Shown: in pieces, positions 62,691-64,000 of the stretch
Layout of the letters: every line of letters starts with the position of its first letter
How positions within the stretch are numbered: position 1 is the stretch's first letter
Source of the DNA: Phoebastria nigripes
Lineage: Eukaryota > Chordata > Aves > Procellariiformes > Diomedeidae
Assembly (NCBI GenBank): GCA_035582835.1
Contig: JAYKAV010000012.1
Span: 406,818 to 470,817 of the forward strand
Direction: 5' to 3'
DNA length: 64,000 nt
Program-made: the position numbers and the translations under genes
The notes under the pieces: model-generated
Database searches by the model: none
Told to the model about the DNA's origin: nothing
What the model saw: only the letters and a program-made list of their open reading frames with translations

Positions 62691-64000
62691 CATCAATGAA
62701 AAATAATTTTCCTTAGCAGGCCATGTTATTTCATCAGTAAAATAAGCTCCAGCTTAAGACTGGAAAAAACAAAATTCTCCCATGATCCTGAAGCCCAGTT
62801 TTCATCCATACGTATGGATTTCAACTGCCATACAGACTGCAGTACTACTTTCCCACTGAATACTATCCTACAATAACAATAGTTTATTAAACTATTTCTT
62901 GTAGTCCTGCTCTCTACCATGGTATCTCAGGTTACAGATGGCCTTGCCCCTTTTTCACTTTAAANCAGCCCAAATTCGTCACTGAAATGAGCCTCCAGCC
63001 CCTCCTGCGAAGTCCCACGTGGCAGTGGAGGGATGGAGCCTGCCGAAGAAGCAACTCCATCTCACAGGGTAAAGTGCGGTTATGAACCACATGAGAGTGG
63101 GCTCTGTTAGGTTTTCTGCTAATAGCAGTGCCTGAAGTCTTGCAAGGCTTCTGCATACCCTGTAATTTTTTTGAAAGCCTTTTTTCAATATGCATACTGA
63201 GGGGCAGATGAGCAAACCTCGATTTAAATCTGTGATTGTGAAGTTCANGTTTTATCCCAATTCAGGCAATCACTGCCAAATAAAAGCTTTCCTATTAGCA
63301 TACAGGAAGAGCCCTGTTCGGGAAACATCACTTAAATATAGCTAGGTAGAAAAGAAAATTAACTTAATGGTGATCTACCAGTATTGATCTGTTATATGAC
63401 ACATAGGGTAAGTTGCTTTGGATGAGGACAATTATTTGCAATTACAAATAAAAAAATTTTAAAAAGGCAAGACCCATCCTGTACTGTGTTTGCCTCTCTC
63501 ATTTAACTTGTAATTGCTTTTATTGACAATTTCTTCTTGCTTCCCTGGAGTAGCAAGGTTATTAAGCAAATCTGTCTTTTTTGTACAAAATGATAATTTA
63601 ACTGATTAAAACAGTTTCATTGTCAATACACTTTCATGAGATTCTAATCCCGCACACCACACTGGGATTTTTTTTTCATCTGAAGACATTTTAGACTGCG
63701 TAATGACAAATAGGGCACTATTGGCTTTTTTCCTTTCCCAGATTTTGCAGCCATCTCTTTAGAAAATTACAGCTGTTGTCATTAAAAATGCAATACATCT
63801 CCCTACAACAACTGCTGTCATAATATTAATTTTTCTAAACAGGTATTATCAGTTTTACAGTATCGCTTGCAGATTACACAAACACTTAGTGGCATATACA
63901 GATGGTTTAAGCTCTACCTCAAGCCCTGTATTTAGGGATTTCCACCAGCTGCCTGGGGGCCCTCAGAGGCACCTCTCCAACGAGGTAACACTCCATACAG
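62690..64000. other. Intergenic DNA, possible conserved element near the end
   Basis: No coding signal. About 63500-63670 (TTGTAATTGCTTTTATTGAC, GCAAGGTTATTAAGCAAATC and AATGATAATTTAACTG) is rich in homeobox-type cores with few simple repeats and reads like conserved non-coding DNA. N bases at 62966 and 63248. Confidence 0.55.

Noticed and set aside
1..64000. CRISPR arrays, bacterial operons, insertion sequences or a phage-like system
   Set aside because: Spliced vertebrate gene structure, CR1 LINEs and AT-rich non-coding DNA exclude a prokaryotic origin; no regularly spaced repeats were seen.

Overview
The window looks like bird genomic DNA, with a crocodilian or turtle as the less likely alternative. 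The evidence is truncated CR1 LINE 3' ends with the usual sauropsid consensus, sparse repeats, compact introns, and a recognisable vertebrate contactin gene with canonical GT-AG splicing. Scattered single N bases show it is assembly sequence.

Region 1 (1 to about 25.8 kb, + strand) is the 3' part of one gene, contactin-6 (CNTN6, NB-3), a GPI-anchored neural adhesion protein of the immunoglobulin superfamily. I resolve twelve exons with matching splice phases. They encode 573 residues: the end of Ig5, all of Ig6, four fibronectin type III (FN3) domains, and a GPI signal ending in TGA at 25797-25799. The 5' exons (signal peptide, Ig1-4 and the start of Ig5) lie upstream of the window. Introns carry an old tRNA-derived SINE remnant (about 3.8-3.9 kb), homopolymer runs, and a GC-rich patch around the third FN3 domain's first exon.

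Region 2 (about 25.8-64 kb) has no coding exon I can support. From known vertebrate gene order (CHL1-CNTN6-CNTN4) it is probably part of the CNTN6-CNTN4 intergenic desert. It contains three minus-strand CR1 fragments (about 42.5, 50.1 and 53.4-53.9 kb), the longest with the C-terminal end of the LINE ORF2. It also contains a pair of diverged direct repeats 922 bp apart (55.14 and 56.06 kb), each with a TATA-like box and AATAAA at the same spacing, perhaps LTR remnants. Simple repeats, a G-quadruplex-prone run, a 51-base purine tract and several stretches that read like conserved non-coding regulatory DNA make up the rest.

No new multi-gene system is visible. The least explained observations are the paired repeat, the GC-rich FN3 exon, the tRNA-derived SINE, and the GC-rich block at 36.7-37.3 kb holding the longest open frame.
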